Notes under the pieces: model-generated
Told to the model about the DNA's origin: nothing
What the model saw: only the letters and a program-made list of their open reading frames with translations
The model's database searches: none
Shown: positions 35,572 to 43,745 of the stretch, in pieces
Layout: every line of letters begins with the position of its first letter
Numbering within the stretch: the stretch's first letter is position 1
Made by a program: the position numbers and the translations under genes
Assembly (NCBI RefSeq): GCF_021166475.1
Contig: NZ_JAJOYS010000002.1
Location: 62,001 to 126,000, forward strand
DNA from: Pelagibacterium xiamenense
GTDB lineage: Bacteria; Pseudomonadota; Alphaproteobacteria; Rhizobiales; Devosiaceae
Length of the DNA stretch: 64,000 bases
Direction: 5' to 3'

Positions 35572-36246
35572 ATGGGCTATCAACTGAATTTCGGCTGGCT
35601 GCCGCAATACCTGCCCGTCCTTATCGACGGCATCGGCGTCACCATCTACCTCATGGCCGTCGGCGCCGTCCTTGGCTGCCTTCTGGGCACGGTATGCGCA
35701 TGGACGCGGGCGCTCGGCCCCAATTGGGCGCGGCCCGTTGTCGTCGCCTATGTCGAGCTGATCCGCAACACGCCGTTCATGATCCAGCTCTTTTTCATCT
35801 TTTTCGGCCTGCCCTCGCTGGGCGTGCAGATGAGCGAACTCGAAGCCGCGACCCTCGCCATGATCGTCAATCTGGGCGCCTATAGCTGCGAGATCATCCG
35901 CGCGGGTATCCAGGCCACGCCACGCGGGCAGTTCGAGGCCGGCGCGAGCCTCGCCATGACGCCGTTCGAGACCTTCTACCACGTCGTGCTGATCCCCGCG
36001 CTCCAGCGCATCTGGCCCGCGCTCTCCTCGCAGATCGTCATCGTCATGCTCGGTTCGGCGGTCGTTTCGCAGATCGCGGCGCAGGACCTGAGCTACGCGG
36101 CCAATTTCATCCAGTCGCGCAATTTCCGCGCCTTCGAGACCTATATCGTCTCGACGTTGATCTATCTCGTGCTCTCGATCCTCCTCCGGCAGGTGCTCGC
36201 CGGTATTGGCTGGGCGCTCTTCCCCAAACGAAAGGCCGCGCGATGA
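35572..36246 (+). CDS. amino-acid ABC transporter permease
   Basis: 224 residues from the ATG at 35572. HisMQ-type permease with four to five membrane segments; VELIRNTPFMIQLFFIFFGLPSLG is the conserved N-terminal element and EAGASLAMTPFETFYHVVLIPALQRIWPALSSQ the EAA-like loop. Its end overlaps the second permease by 4 bases (ATGA), so translation is coupled. Confidence 0.94.
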   Translation: MGYQLNFGWLPQYLPVLIDGIGVTIYLMAVGAVLGCLLGTVCAWTRALGPNWARPVVVAYVELIRNTPFMIQLFFIFFGLPSLGVQMSELEAATLAMIVNLGAYSCEIIRAGIQATPRGQFEAGASLAMTPFETFYHVVLIPALQRIWPALSSQIVIVMLGSAVVSQIAAQDLSYAANFIQSRNFRAFETYIVSTLIYLVLSILLRQVLAGIGWALFPKRKAAR

Positions 36247-36902
36247 TCGAGTTCACCCTCTGGGACATCCTGCGCAACCTTCTGCTCGCGACACGGTGGA
36301 CGATCCTGCTCTCGCTCGTCTCATTCGTGGGCGGCGGCATTGTCGGGCTCGTCGTCATGTTCATGCGCATCAGCGCCAATAAAGCCGTCGCGACGGCAGC
36401 GCGCGCCTATATCGAGCTCTTTCAGGGCACACCGCTGCTGATGCAGCTCTTCCTCGCCTTTTTCGGCCTCGCGCTTCTGGGCATGACGGTGCCAGCGTGG
36501 CTGGCGGCGGGGCTCGCGCTCATCCTCTGGACCGCGTCCTTCCTCGCCGAGATCTGGCGCGGCTGCGTCGAGGCGATCGCAAAGGGCCAGTGGGAGGCAT
36601 CCGCGAGCCTCGGCATGGGGCGCATCCAGCAATTGCGCTACGTCATTCTCCCCCAGGCCCTCCGCATCGCCATCCCGCCCACGGTTGGCTTTTCAGTCCA
36701 GGTGGTAAAGGGGACCGCGCTCACCTCGATCATCGGCTTTGTCGAACTCACAAAAGCCGGCACCGCGGTGACCAACGCGACCTTCCAGCCCTTCACGGTC
36801 TATGGCCTCGTCGCGCTCATCTATTTCGCCCTGTGCTGGCCGTTGTCCAGGACCAGCCAGGTCCTCGAAAGGAAGCTCAATGTCGCTCATCACAATCACT
36901 GA
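36243..36902 (+). CDS. amino-acid ABC transporter permease
   Basis: 219 residues. HisMQ-type: YIELFQGTPLLMQLFLAFFGLALLG and EASASLGMGRIQQLRYVILPQALRIAIPPTVG give the two family motifs. Paralogous to the preceding permease; together they form the membrane channel. The last 23 bases overlap the ATPase gene start at 36880. Confidence 0.94.
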   Translation: MIEFTLWDILRNLLLATRWTILLSLVSFVGGGIVGLVVMFMRISANKAVATAARAYIELFQGTPLLMQLFLAFFGLALLGMTVPAWLAAGLALILWTASFLAEIWRGCVEAIAKGQWEASASLGMGRIQQLRYVILPQALRIAIPPTVGFSVQVVKGTALTSIIGFVELTKAGTAVTNATFQPFTVYGLVALIYFALCWPLSRTSQVLERKLNVAHHNH

Positions 36903-37605
36903 GGTCAAAAAGCGCTTCGGGGACAACGAGGTGCTCAAGGGCATCAATCTCGACGTCGACAAGGGCGAGGTGATCGCCATCATCGGCAAATCCGGCTCGG
37001 GCAAATCGACGCTCCTGCGTTGCGTCAACGGACTGGAGACGATCAACGACGGCTCGATCTCGGTCGCCGGCGCGCAATTGCTCCCCGGCGAGGCGGCGCT
37101 TAAGGCGCTAAGGCTGAAGATCGGCATGATCTTCCAGTCGTTCAATCTCTTCCCGCATTTGAGCGCGGGGCGGAACGTCATGCTCTCGCAAATGGTGGTC
37201 AAGAAGACCCCAAAACCCCAAGCCGAGGAGATGGCGCGCAGAATGCTCGACCGCGTCGGGCTTTTGCACAAGTTCGACGCCTATCCCGACGAGCTTTCCG
37301 GCGGCCAGCAGCAGCGGGTCGCCATCGCCCGCGCGCTCGCGATGGAGCCGCTGGGATTGCTGTGCGACGAAATCACCTCGGCGCTCGACCCCGAACTCGT
37401 CAACGAGGTGCTTGCCGTGGTCAAGGAACTGGCCTCCGAAGGCATGACGCTCCTGATGGTCACCCACGAAATGCGCTTCGCCCGCGACGTCTGCGACCGG
37501 GTGGTCTTCATGCACGAGGGTCGCGTGCACGAGATCGGCGCCCCCGATACCGTGTTTTCGAACCCGCAAACGCCGGAACTCAAGCAGTTCCTGGGGATGC
37601 TCTAG
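36880..37605 (+). CDS. amino-acid ABC transporter ATP-binding protein
   Basis: 241 residues from the ATG at 36880, inside the end of the permease gene and preceded by AAAGGAAG. Walker A GKSGSGKST near residue 35, Q-loop MIFQSFNLFPHLSAGRNVM, signature LSGGQQQR, Walker B LLCDEITSALDPEL and H-loop VTHEMRFARDV. GlnQ/HisP type. The last gene of the importer; overlaps the convergent EEP gene by 4 bases. Confidence 0.95.
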   Translation: MSLITITEVKKRFGDNEVLKGINLDVDKGEVIAIIGKSGSGKSTLLRCVNGLETINDGSISVAGAQLLPGEAALKALRLKIGMIFQSFNLFPHLSAGRNVMLSQMVVKKTPKPQAEEMARRMLDRVGLLHKFDAYPDELSGGQQQRVAIARALAMEPLGLLCDEITSALDPELVNEVLAVVKELASEGMTLLMVTHEMRFARDVCDRVVFMHEGRVHEIGAPDTVFSNPQTPELKQFLGML

Positions 37606-38624
37606 ACCGGCGTCAACTCCACCACGACCGGCCGGTGATCGGACGGCATGAGGTCGCGCTCGTGCAGGCTTGAATCGTCGATCACCTGCGCCTCGTATTC
37701 GTCGACCGGCACGCGCCCCTGCCAGGTGAACCGTCCCGTGATGCCGCGGCTCAGCCCGATATGGTCGATCACGAGCTCGTTGAGCCGCTTGTCGATAAAG
37801 TCGAAGAACTTCGCCGTGTAATCGGTCGAACCGCCATGCAGCAGCACATGCGTGAGCTGCCGCTCGACGTGAAAGATCGATCCGAAAACGCGATCCACAA
37901 CCGAATGGGTGAGGAAGTTCGCCTCGAAAAAATCGCTCCCCGGCCCGTCATTGAGGTCGCCGCACACGAGGATGTTGGCGGCGGGGTCGCCTTCGAGAAC
38001 GGCGTCGAGATACATGCGCAACCGGTACGCCTCGCCGCTGATGCGCCGGCGCGCCTTAAGCGCTTCGGCAAAGAACAGCAACCGGTCCTCGCCGCCGGCG
38101 TTGAACAGCGCCTCGCCCTGGTTGACGAATTTCGATTTGAGGTGGTTGTTGATGAGAACGAAGGGCTGTCCGTGCGCCACAAAGCGCACGATTTGGGGCA
38201 CCCGCGCGAAATCGACCGTGTCCAGATGCAAGTCGGCGTCGACGTCCGCTGTAAATGGCCCGGAGATATCGATCTCCCCCACAGAGGTCACCCCCGGCGT
38301 GAAATCGGTGATCCCGCGATCCTGCCGCACGACCACCAAAAGCGCCTGCGCCCCACCCGCGCCGCGCAGAACCTGCCACGTCCCGCCGACGAAAGTGGTG
38401 AGGAAGTGCTGCATCTCGGGAACGCCCGGGCCTTCCTGGATCGCGATGACGTCCGGGTCAACCGCCTGGATCACCGCTCCCACGCGCGTCGCCAGCGCGG
38501 GCACGTCGGTGATGGCGGGGGAGAACGTATTACCCGCGAACGTATTGCGCATCACCGGCGGATTGGCGCTGCCGCCCTCCCACCAGCTGTTCATATGCTC
38601 GATGTTCCAGTTCATCAGCCGCAT
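37602..38624 (-). CDS. endonuclease/exonuclease/phosphatase (EEP) family protein
   Basis: 340 residues. EEP fold motifs in order: RLMNWNIEHMNSWW at the N-terminus (Asn), DVIAIQEGPGVPEMQ (Glu, metal), ILVCGDLNDGPGSDFFEANF (Asp/Asn) and the terminal LMPSDHRPVVVEL (Asp-His pair). Hydrolyses phosphodiesters or phosphate esters; no signal peptide, so probably cytoplasmic. Downstream of the SMI1/KNR4 gene (78 bases). Substrate (DNA, RNA, phosphoinositide-like) cannot be told. Confidence 0.87.
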   Translation of the reverse strand: MRLMNWNIEHMNSWWEGGSANPPVMRNTFAGNTFSPAITDVPALATRVGAVIQAVDPDVIAIQEGPGVPEMQHFLTTFVGGTWQVLRGAGGAQALLVVVRQDRGITDFTPGVTSVGEIDISGPFTADVDADLHLDTVDFARVPQIVRFVAHGQPFVLINNHLKSKFVNQGEALFNAGGEDRLLFFAEALKARRRISGEAYRLRMYLDAVLEGDPAANILVCGDLNDGPGSDFFEANFLTHSVVDRVFGSIFHVERQLTHVLLHGGSTDYTAKFFDFIDKRLNELVIDHIGLSRGITGRFTWQGRVPVDEYEAQVIDDSSLHERDLMPSDHRPVVVELTPV

Positions 38625-38702
38625 GTCGGGCCCTCCCCGTGCTGTCCCTCGGAGAGCTTAGCAGCACGGATGTGACGCGCATATTGCGGGTATCCGGGAG
38701 CT

Positions 38703-39158
38703 TTAAGCCCGGCCGGGGGAAATGAACCCGCCGATCCAGTCCCAAACCGACGCCTGGGCTTGGCGGACGCGCCCCGTATGGCTGTCGAGCAGCCAGACCG
38801 GGCAGTCGGTTCCCCCCTCGGCGAGAACGAACCACGGCATCTCGCCATTGCGCGCGCCGATAAAGAACGCCGCCTCGGGCACTTCGGGGTCGTGCCCGTC
38901 CTCGGCCCAGGCCTCGAGCGCCCAGCGGGCGCCAGCGTTTATCTGAGCAAGCTGGTCGTAGTAGAATTCGCATTCGGCCTGCTCGGCCAGACGGCCGGCG
39001 CCGTGCCCGATTGTGCGCAGAACCGCGCGATAGCTTCGCGGCAGCGGGCCGTATTGGCGCTCGAGCGCCGCAATCTCCTCAGACGAGCAGCCGACAATAT
39101 TCCCGGGCCCGGCGAGCCCGGAAGCAATGAGGTTCTGTTTGAGCCGGTTCGAATCCAT
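38703..39158 (-). CDS. SMI1/KNR4 (SUKH) family protein
   Basis: 151 residues. SUKH-type signature: IAALERQYGPLPRSYRAVLRTIGHGAGRL near residue 30, the hydrophobic PWFVLAEGG and SVWDWIGGFISPG at the end. SUKH proteins often act as immunity proteins to secreted nuclease toxins, but stand-alone housekeeping members are common. Immediately upstream of the EEP gene on the same strand. Confidence 0.75.
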   Translation of the reverse strand: MDSNRLKQNLIASGLAGPGNIVGCSSEEIAALERQYGPLPRSYRAVLRTIGHGAGRLAEQAECEFYYDQLAQINAGARWALEAWAEDGHDPEVPEAAFFIGARNGEMPWFVLAEGGTDCPVWLLDSHTGRVRQAQASVWDWIGGFISPGRA

Positions 39159-39297
39159 CTCACCCGAATCTCCACATGCGATTTTATGGCTAACGGGCTG
39201 TAAATCCAGAGGATAAAACTCGATTCAAAACTGCATTGCAGTTTTCGGACCGGCGAAATTCGCCCCGCCTATCGTGGTCTCCATCGGGGAGATCACG

Positions 39298-39930
39298 ATG
39301 ATGAAAACGAAAAACATCCTAGTTGCAAGCCTTGTCGCCGCCATGACGCTTCTGGCCGCCGCCATGCCCGCTTCGGCCGATCAGGGCTTGCTCCACCCCG
39401 CTTTTGCCAGCGCAACCAATGTGACCTCGATCCCCGTGGGCCACGCCGAATTCTGCGCCCGACGCTCCGCCGAATGCCAGCCTTTCGCCAATCCGATCGA
39501 AAACGTCAGCCTGACCGAAGGCTTGTGGGCCGAACTTCAGGACGTCAACAACCGCTTCAACACGAGCGTGACCCCGGCCAATGACGGCGACCTTTACGGC
39601 ATCTCCGAATTCTGGACCTTCCCCTCGAACGGCTATGGCGACTGTGAGGATTTCGTTCTCGCCAAGCGCGCCGCTCTGATCGAGCGCGGCTGGAACCCCT
39701 CGACGCTGCTGATCACCGTCGTGCGCCAGTCCAACGGCGAAGGCCACGCGGTCCTGATGGTCCGCACCGACCGCGGCGACCTGATCCTCGACAACCAGGA
39801 AGCGCTGATCAAGGTCTGGACCGACACGCCCTATACCTACCTCAAGCGCCAGAGCCAGGCCCATGCCGGCCAGTGGGTGAATATCCTGGACAACCGCTTT
39901 GAGGATGTCGCGGTCACCGCGGCTCACTGA
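39298..39930 (+). CDS. transglutaminase-like cysteine peptidase (BTLCP family)
   Basis: 210 residues from the ATG at 39298 (GGGGAG 6-7 bases upstream). Signal peptide ends near residue 28 (ASADQG). Catalytic triad Cys116 (YGDCEDFVLAK), His150 (GEGHAVLMV) and Asp165 (LILDNQ), as in bacterial transglutaminase-like peptidases such as LapG, which cleave adhesins on periplasmic signalling. Whether it acts on an adhesin here is unknown. Followed by a terminator at 39976. Confidence 0.92.
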   Translation: MMKTKNILVASLVAAMTLLAAAMPASADQGLLHPAFASATNVTSIPVGHAEFCARRSAECQPFANPIENVSLTEGLWAELQDVNNRFNTSVTPANDGDLYGISEFWTFPSNGYGDCEDFVLAKRAALIERGWNPSTLLITVVRQSNGEGHAVLMVRTDRGDLILDNQEALIKVWTDTPYTYLKRQSQAHAGQWVNILDNRFEDVAVTAAH

Positions 39931-39975
39931 CACCGATACGGCAAAGCCTCAGATCGCTCCCCCGGGCGATCACTC

Positions 39976-40010
39976 GGGACCGGTCTAGAGCGAGGGCCGG
40001 TCCCTTTTTT
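39976..40010 (+). terminator. Rho-independent terminator after the transglutaminase-like gene
   Basis: GGGACCGG at 39976-39983 pairs with CCGGTCCC at 39997-40004 across a 13-base loop, followed by six T at 40005-40010. Confidence 0.85.
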
Positions 40011-40335
40011 AAGCGCCGGCCCTGATGACCGCGACATAGCTGCCGAGCACCATCAGTCCGGTAAAGAAGCTCCAGCCGAACGCGATAAACGAGGCCAATA
40101 GCACGTTGACCGTCGAAAGCTGCCCGCCCCCCTCCGGCCGCCATCCCATGCGCAGGATAATATAGGGTCCGCAGATAAAGCTCACGAACAGGTTGAAGAT
40201 CCCCCCGAAGATCGATTCCCCCTCCAGGCGGAACCCGGCCGGCTGGCGCGCCAACCCCTGATAGAGGTGCGTAGCCATGCCCGCGACGCTGAGCCCGATG
40301 CCGATTATGTAAAGCGCAAGCATCAGTTCCGGCAT
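40009..40335 (-). CDS. small multi-pass membrane protein of unknown function
   Basis: 108 residues from the ATG at 40333-40335 (GGGGA 8 bases upstream); an in-frame start 11 codons earlier is less likely. Three or four hydrophobic segments: MLALYIIGIGLSVAGMATHLYQGL, GIFNLFVSFICGPYIILRMGW and NVLLASFIAFGWSFFTGLMVLGSYVAVI. Homologues are probably limited to Hyphomicrobiales. Divergent from another envelope protein across a CtrA-type box. Confidence 0.8.
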   Translation of the reverse strand: MPELMLALYIIGIGLSVAGMATHLYQGLARQPAGFRLEGESIFGGIFNLFVSFICGPYIILRMGWRPEGGGQLSTVNVLLASFIAFGWSFFTGLMVLGSYVAVIRAGA

Positions 40336-40380
40336 GAACGTCCCCACATCCCAGTTTTCGCGGCACAAACGTGCCCGACG

Positions 40381-40395
40381 TTAATCCTTTATTAA
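40381..40395. promoter_or_regulatory. CtrA-type box between two membrane-protein genes
   Basis: TTAA at 40381-40384 and TTAA at 40392-40395 with 7 bases between, in the region shared by the divergent genes at 40009-40335 and 40439-41137 (46 and 44 bases from the starts). Perfect match to the TTAA-N7-TTAA core. Confidence 0.55.
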
Positions 40396-40438
40396 GCATA
40401 TGCCACCCCATTCTGGCTGTCATGCCGGCGTAGCGAAA

Positions 40439-41137
40439 ATGGTTAATTTGAACAGTGTGGGTTCACCCATGGCGTTGAACGAGGCGCGCGATACCTCCCG
40501 GGGCGGAATTTTCTATCCGCTCGCGGTCGTAACGCTGGTTGTGCTGGTCGTGGGGCTGGCAGCCGCCTACGGCGCGACGCTCTGGATCGATGGCGCCCTG
40601 CGTGAAAAAGCGATGGACGTGCCGACATCCACGCACATCAAGACCGTCGGAGCCCAGCCCTATCTCGTTCCCGCCGCACTGATGCCCAACGCTGCGCAGC
40701 ATACCGACGGCTTCGCCGACCGGATGGACATGACCCTGGCCCTGCCGCTCGGCCCCGGCGGCGTGCTCGTCGATGTCGTCGTTACCGTTCAGCCCAGAGG
40801 CCGTACGCGCACGAGCGCCGCGTTGCTCGACACCGTCTACTTGCACCAGTTCGGCGCCGACCAGACCGAGGGCGTGCCCGGGCTCATCGGCAAACCGCTC
40901 GGAGGCGATGCGGGCGTATCCGGGGAAACGGTCTGGTACGACCCCCTGAGCCCGAACCCTTTTGTCGCCAAATGCATGACGCCGGTCGAGCCGAACGCGG
41001 CGCGGGGCACGTGCCTGCGCACATTTCAGCTTTCTGACCGCAACACCGCGATAGTCACGTTCGATCCTGCAGCATTGGCGAACTGGCGTCAGTTCGACGC
41101 CGTGGTCGAGGCATGGCTCGAGACCCTGCGCCAGTAA
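40439..41137 (+). CDS. membrane-anchored periplasmic protein of unknown function
   Basis: 232 residues from the ATG at 40439; an ATG at 40469 is an alternative. One N-terminal transmembrane segment (PLAVVTLVVLVVGLAAAYGATLWI), then a periplasmic domain: DRMDMTLALPLGPGGVLVDVVVTVQPRG (beta-rich), DTVYLHQFGADQTEGVPGLIGKPLGGDAG and KCMTPVEPNAARGTCLRTFQLSDRNTAIVTFDP, with two cysteines that could form a disulfide. No named family recognised. Confidence 0.78.
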   Translation: MVNLNSVGSPMALNEARDTSRGGIFYPLAVVTLVVLVVGLAAAYGATLWIDGALREKAMDVPTSTHIKTVGAQPYLVPAALMPNAAQHTDGFADRMDMTLALPLGPGGVLVDVVVTVQPRGRTRTSAALLDTVYLHQFGADQTEGVPGLIGKPLGGDAGVSGETVWYDPLSPNPFVAKCMTPVEPNAARGTCLRTFQLSDRNTAIVTFDPAALANWRQFDAVVEAWLETLRQ

Positions 41138-41161
41138 CGGCCGCAAGATCCCCGACGCGCA

Positions 41162-41626
41162 TCAATGAACGGGATTGAGCCGCCAGATGGCGAAATTAAG
41201 CACTGAAGCGAAACCGACCCACAACGCGTAAGGCACCATCAAAAGAGCGGCAACCATGCTGATGGGCCAGAAGAGCACGATGGTGAGCATGATCGCCAGC
41301 CAAAGCAGGACGATCTCCGCCAACGCGAGGTCCGGCCGGTGCAACCCAAAAAACAGCACGCTCCACGAACCGTTGAGCAGGAGTTGCACGGCGTAGACAA
41401 AGAGCGCCCCGGTAGCCCCCGAAAACCCGGCCTCGCGCCAGACGAGCCATCCTGAGACCGCCATGGCTATATAGAGCACGGTCCATACCGGCCCGAAAAG
41501 CCAGTTCGGTGGACGCCAATCAGGCTTGACCAGGGTTTCGTACCACGTCCCCGGCCGGAAAAACGCACCGGTGGCAGCAGCCAGAAAACAGGCGCCGAGA
41601 AATGCGAGCAGGACGAAAATTGACAT
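41162..41626 (-). CDS. TspO/MBR family protein
   Basis: 154 residues from the ATG at 41624-41626. Five transmembrane helices; signature W/P-rich motifs WYETLVKPDWRPPNWLFGPVWTVLYIAMAVSGWLVWR, then LLNGSWSVLFFGLHRPDLALAEIVLLWLAI and a terminal VGFASVLNFAIWRLNP. Binds porphyrins and related ligands and modulates stress or light responses in alphaproteobacteria. Followed on the same strand by a region with DUF378 and fasciclin genes. Confidence 0.94.
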   Translation of the reverse strand: MSIFVLLAFLGACFLAAATGAFFRPGTWYETLVKPDWRPPNWLFGPVWTVLYIAMAVSGWLVWREAGFSGATGALFVYAVQLLLNGSWSVLFFGLHRPDLALAEIVLLWLAIMLTIVLFWPISMVAALLMVPYALWVGFASVLNFAIWRLNPVH

Positions 41627-41753
41627 GGATTCCAAAAAGAATCTCCGAGACAAGGCTGCCCGCATCGTCCGACGCGGGCAGATGAGATTCACTGGAGGTT
41701 ATGGCCAACCGGCTCACGAACCCCATGAGTTCGACGAAAGAGACGCCGGACGA

Positions 41754-41981
41754 TTAGCGACCGCCTACAGTCGCTGACGTGCCGTCGCCCTTGAGGGCAG
41801 CCATGAATGGAACCAACTGCCAGACGGCCGACGCGCCGACGAGAATATAGACGATCCGTGCGAGGATCGATCCCGCACCGAATATCGCGGCAACCAAGTC
41901 GAAGCCGAAAAGACCGACAAGACCCCAGTTGAGACCGCCGATGATAACCAGCGCGAGAGTAACAAGGTTAAGGTACTTCAT
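41754..41981 (-). CDS. DUF378 domain-containing membrane protein
   Basis: 75 residues with two membrane segments: NLVTLALVIIGGLNWGLVGLFGFDLVAAIFG (the DUF378 signature GGLNWGLVG) and ARIVYILVGASAVWQLVPF. Function unknown; often found with stress proteins. 41 bases after the fasciclin gene stop, likely co-transcribed. Confidence 0.93.
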   Translation of the reverse strand: MKYLNLVTLALVIIGGLNWGLVGLFGFDLVAAIFGAGSILARIVYILVGASAVWQLVPFMAALKGDGTSATVGGR

Positions 41982-42022
41982 AATCGTACACCTTTGTCAG
42001 GACTAGAATTCGCCGCGTCGAG

Positions 42023-42520
42023 TTAGTGGCTCGGCGGAAGGAGTACGGCATCGATTACATGTATGACGCCATTACTGGCTTCAATGTCAGCGACTTCCAC
42101 CTGAGCATTATTGATCTTTACCGTATCTCCGTCGATGGAAATCTCGATCAACTCTCCGTTAAGTGTTTCTGCCTCACTCAGTTCCACGACATCGGCCGCC
42201 ATGACTTCTCCGGGAACGACGTGATAAGTAAGGATCGCGGTAAGCTGATCCTTGTTCTCGGGCATCAACAGTGTGTCGAGCGTACCCTCCGGCAACGCGG
42301 CGAACGCCGCATCGGTCGGCGCAAAGACCGTGAACGGCCCCGGCTCCTTAAGCGCATCCACCAAACCGGCGGCCGTGAGCGCCGCAGCCAGCGTTTCGAA
42401 CTGACCCGCCGCAACAGCGGTATCGACGATATCCATATCGGCGGCCTGCGCACCGGTCGTACCGGCGAAAAGGCCCGTGACGACGGCACCGGCGGCCGCC
42501 AGACTCTTGAGTGTGTTCAT
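42023..42520 (-). CDS. fasciclin domain-containing exported protein
   Basis: 165 residues. Signal peptide ends near residue 26 (GAQAADM). FAS1 domain: [51 protein letters not shown] (H1 box), [28 protein letters not shown] and [16 protein letters not shown] (H2 box). Exported cell-surface or periplasmic protein involved in adhesion or stress. Divergent from an XRE-cupin regulator with a palindrome at 42621-42633 between them. Confidence 0.95.
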   Translation of the reverse strand: MNTLKSLAAAGAVVTGLFAGTTGAQAADMDIVDTAVAAGQFETLAAALTAAGLVDALKEPGPFTVFAPTDAAFAALPEGTLDTLLMPENKDQLTAILTYHVVPGEVMAADVVELSEAETLNGELIEISIDGDTVKINNAQVEVADIEASNGVIHVIDAVLLPPSH

Positions 42521-42620
42521 AACCGTATCTCCTCTGCATGGGATTGGGTTGACCCTGGGCCGACCCGATCTATCGCCGCCTTATGCTTGCGACTGAATTT
42601 TCATTACGCTAAAATCAGTT

Positions 42621-42633
42621 TTACTGACAGTAA
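42621..42633. promoter_or_regulatory. palindrome between the fasciclin and XRE-cupin genes
   Basis: TTACTG-A-CAGTAA is a perfect 13-base palindrome, 100 bases from the fasciclin start and 75 bases from the regulator start. Fits a binding site for the adjacent XRE regulator (inference). Confidence 0.45.
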
Positions 42634-42707
42634 CAAACCCGTGATAATCCATTGATTTTTCACGATAATAGAATACAGCTCGAAATATTGAACACGATGA
42701 AAACGAA

Positions 42708-43325
42708 GTGGCGAACATGCTCTCGGACACGTTGAACAAGGGTCTTGCCGAGTACGGAATCGGCGCAAAGATCCGGTCACTCCGGCTAGGCAAGAAGCTT
42801 GGACTGGTAAAACTCGGCGAGCACACCGGCCTGTCGCCGGCGATGCTGTCCAAGATTGAACGCGGCCAGGTCTACCCGACCCTGCCGACACTTCTGCGCA
42901 TTGCGTTGGTTTTCGGCGTCGGGCTCGAGCATTTCTTCTCAGAACCGGAAGAACGGCCGACGCTCGCCGTCGTGCGGCGAAAGGACCGCATCCGCTTGCC
43001 CGACCGCCCGGGCGCGGAACCGCCGGCCTATGTCTTCGAAAGTCTGGATTTCACCGCTGCCGACCGGCAGATGGAGGCCTATCACGCCGACTTCTCCCCG
43101 GGCGCGCCCGCCTCCGCGCCGCACACGCACAACGGCGCCGAAGTGCTGTACATCATCCGCGGCCAGCTGAGGCTCGACATGGGAGGGGAAATCGTGACGC
43201 TTGGCGAAGGCGATGCCGCCTATTTCGATTCCAGCGTACCGCACAGTTATTGCGGCTATGGAGACAAGGGCGCTTCCGCCCTCGTCGTTGTCACGTCAGG
43301 AGAGGCGGCTCAGGAAGCGCCCTGA
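42708..43325 (+). CDS. XRE family regulator with C-terminal cupin domain
   Basis: 205 residues, GTG start at 42708 (ATG at 42717 is an alternative). HTH_3 at residues 18-75 (IGAKIRSLRLGKKLGLVKLGEHTGLSPAMLSKIERGQVYPTLPTLLRIALVFGVGLEHFF), then a cupin barrel at about 120-200 (ADFSPGAPASAPHTHNGAEVLYIIRGQLRLDMGGEIVTLGEGDAAYFDSSVPHSYCGYG). Such regulators sense small metabolites through the cupin. Divergent from fasciclin, DUF378 and TspO genes, which it may control. Confidence 0.93.
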   Translation: MANMLSDTLNKGLAEYGIGAKIRSLRLGKKLGLVKLGEHTGLSPAMLSKIERGQVYPTLPTLLRIALVFGVGLEHFFSEPEERPTLAVVRRKDRIRLPDRPGAEPPAYVFESLDFTAADRQMEAYHADFSPGAPASAPHTHNGAEVLYIIRGQLRLDMGGEIVTLGEGDAAYFDSSVPHSYCGYGDKGASALVVVTSGEAAQEAP

Positions 43326-43368
43326 CGGCTGCCAGCCGTATCAGAGGGCAGGCTGCGCCCGCGAGGCC

Positions 43369-43587
43369 TTAGCTAACCTCGTCCAGGTCGATATCGAGGA
43401 TCGAGATTTGCACCATGTAGGATTTCTCGCCCTCGTCCTCATCGACATAGATAAGGCCGATGAATTCGTCGCCCAGGTAAAGTTCAACCGAATCGTCCTG
43501 CTTGGGGCGCGGGCGCACGTCGATTGACCGGTTGCCGAATTTCTTCTGCAGATACTTCTGCAACAGGATGATTTCTTCGTGCTTCAC
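43369..43587 (-). CDS. DUF3126 family protein
   Basis: 72 residues. Signature: EEIILLQKYLQKKFGNRSIDVRPRPKQDDSVELYLGDEFIGLIYVDEDEGEKSYMVQISILDIDLDE. Short acidic cytoplasmic protein found next to cysE in Hyphomicrobiales; function unknown. Here 158 bases downstream of cysE on the same strand. Confidence 0.92.
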   Translation of the reverse strand: MKHEEIILLQKYLQKKFGNRSIDVRPRPKQDDSVELYLGDEFIGLIYVDEDEGEKSYMVQISILDIDLDEVS

Positions 43588-43745
43588 AAATTCTCTCCGC
43601 TGGGCGCGTTCGCTTCAGGGGCACTATCGCCCCGTCGGTACCGATAACGCAAGAAATGCCGATTGGTGCCGCGAGACTTACCCGCCGCGCGACAGCGTTT
43701 CAATGCCGGGGAGACGATTTCTCCACACGTGGGGAAGATGGCGGC

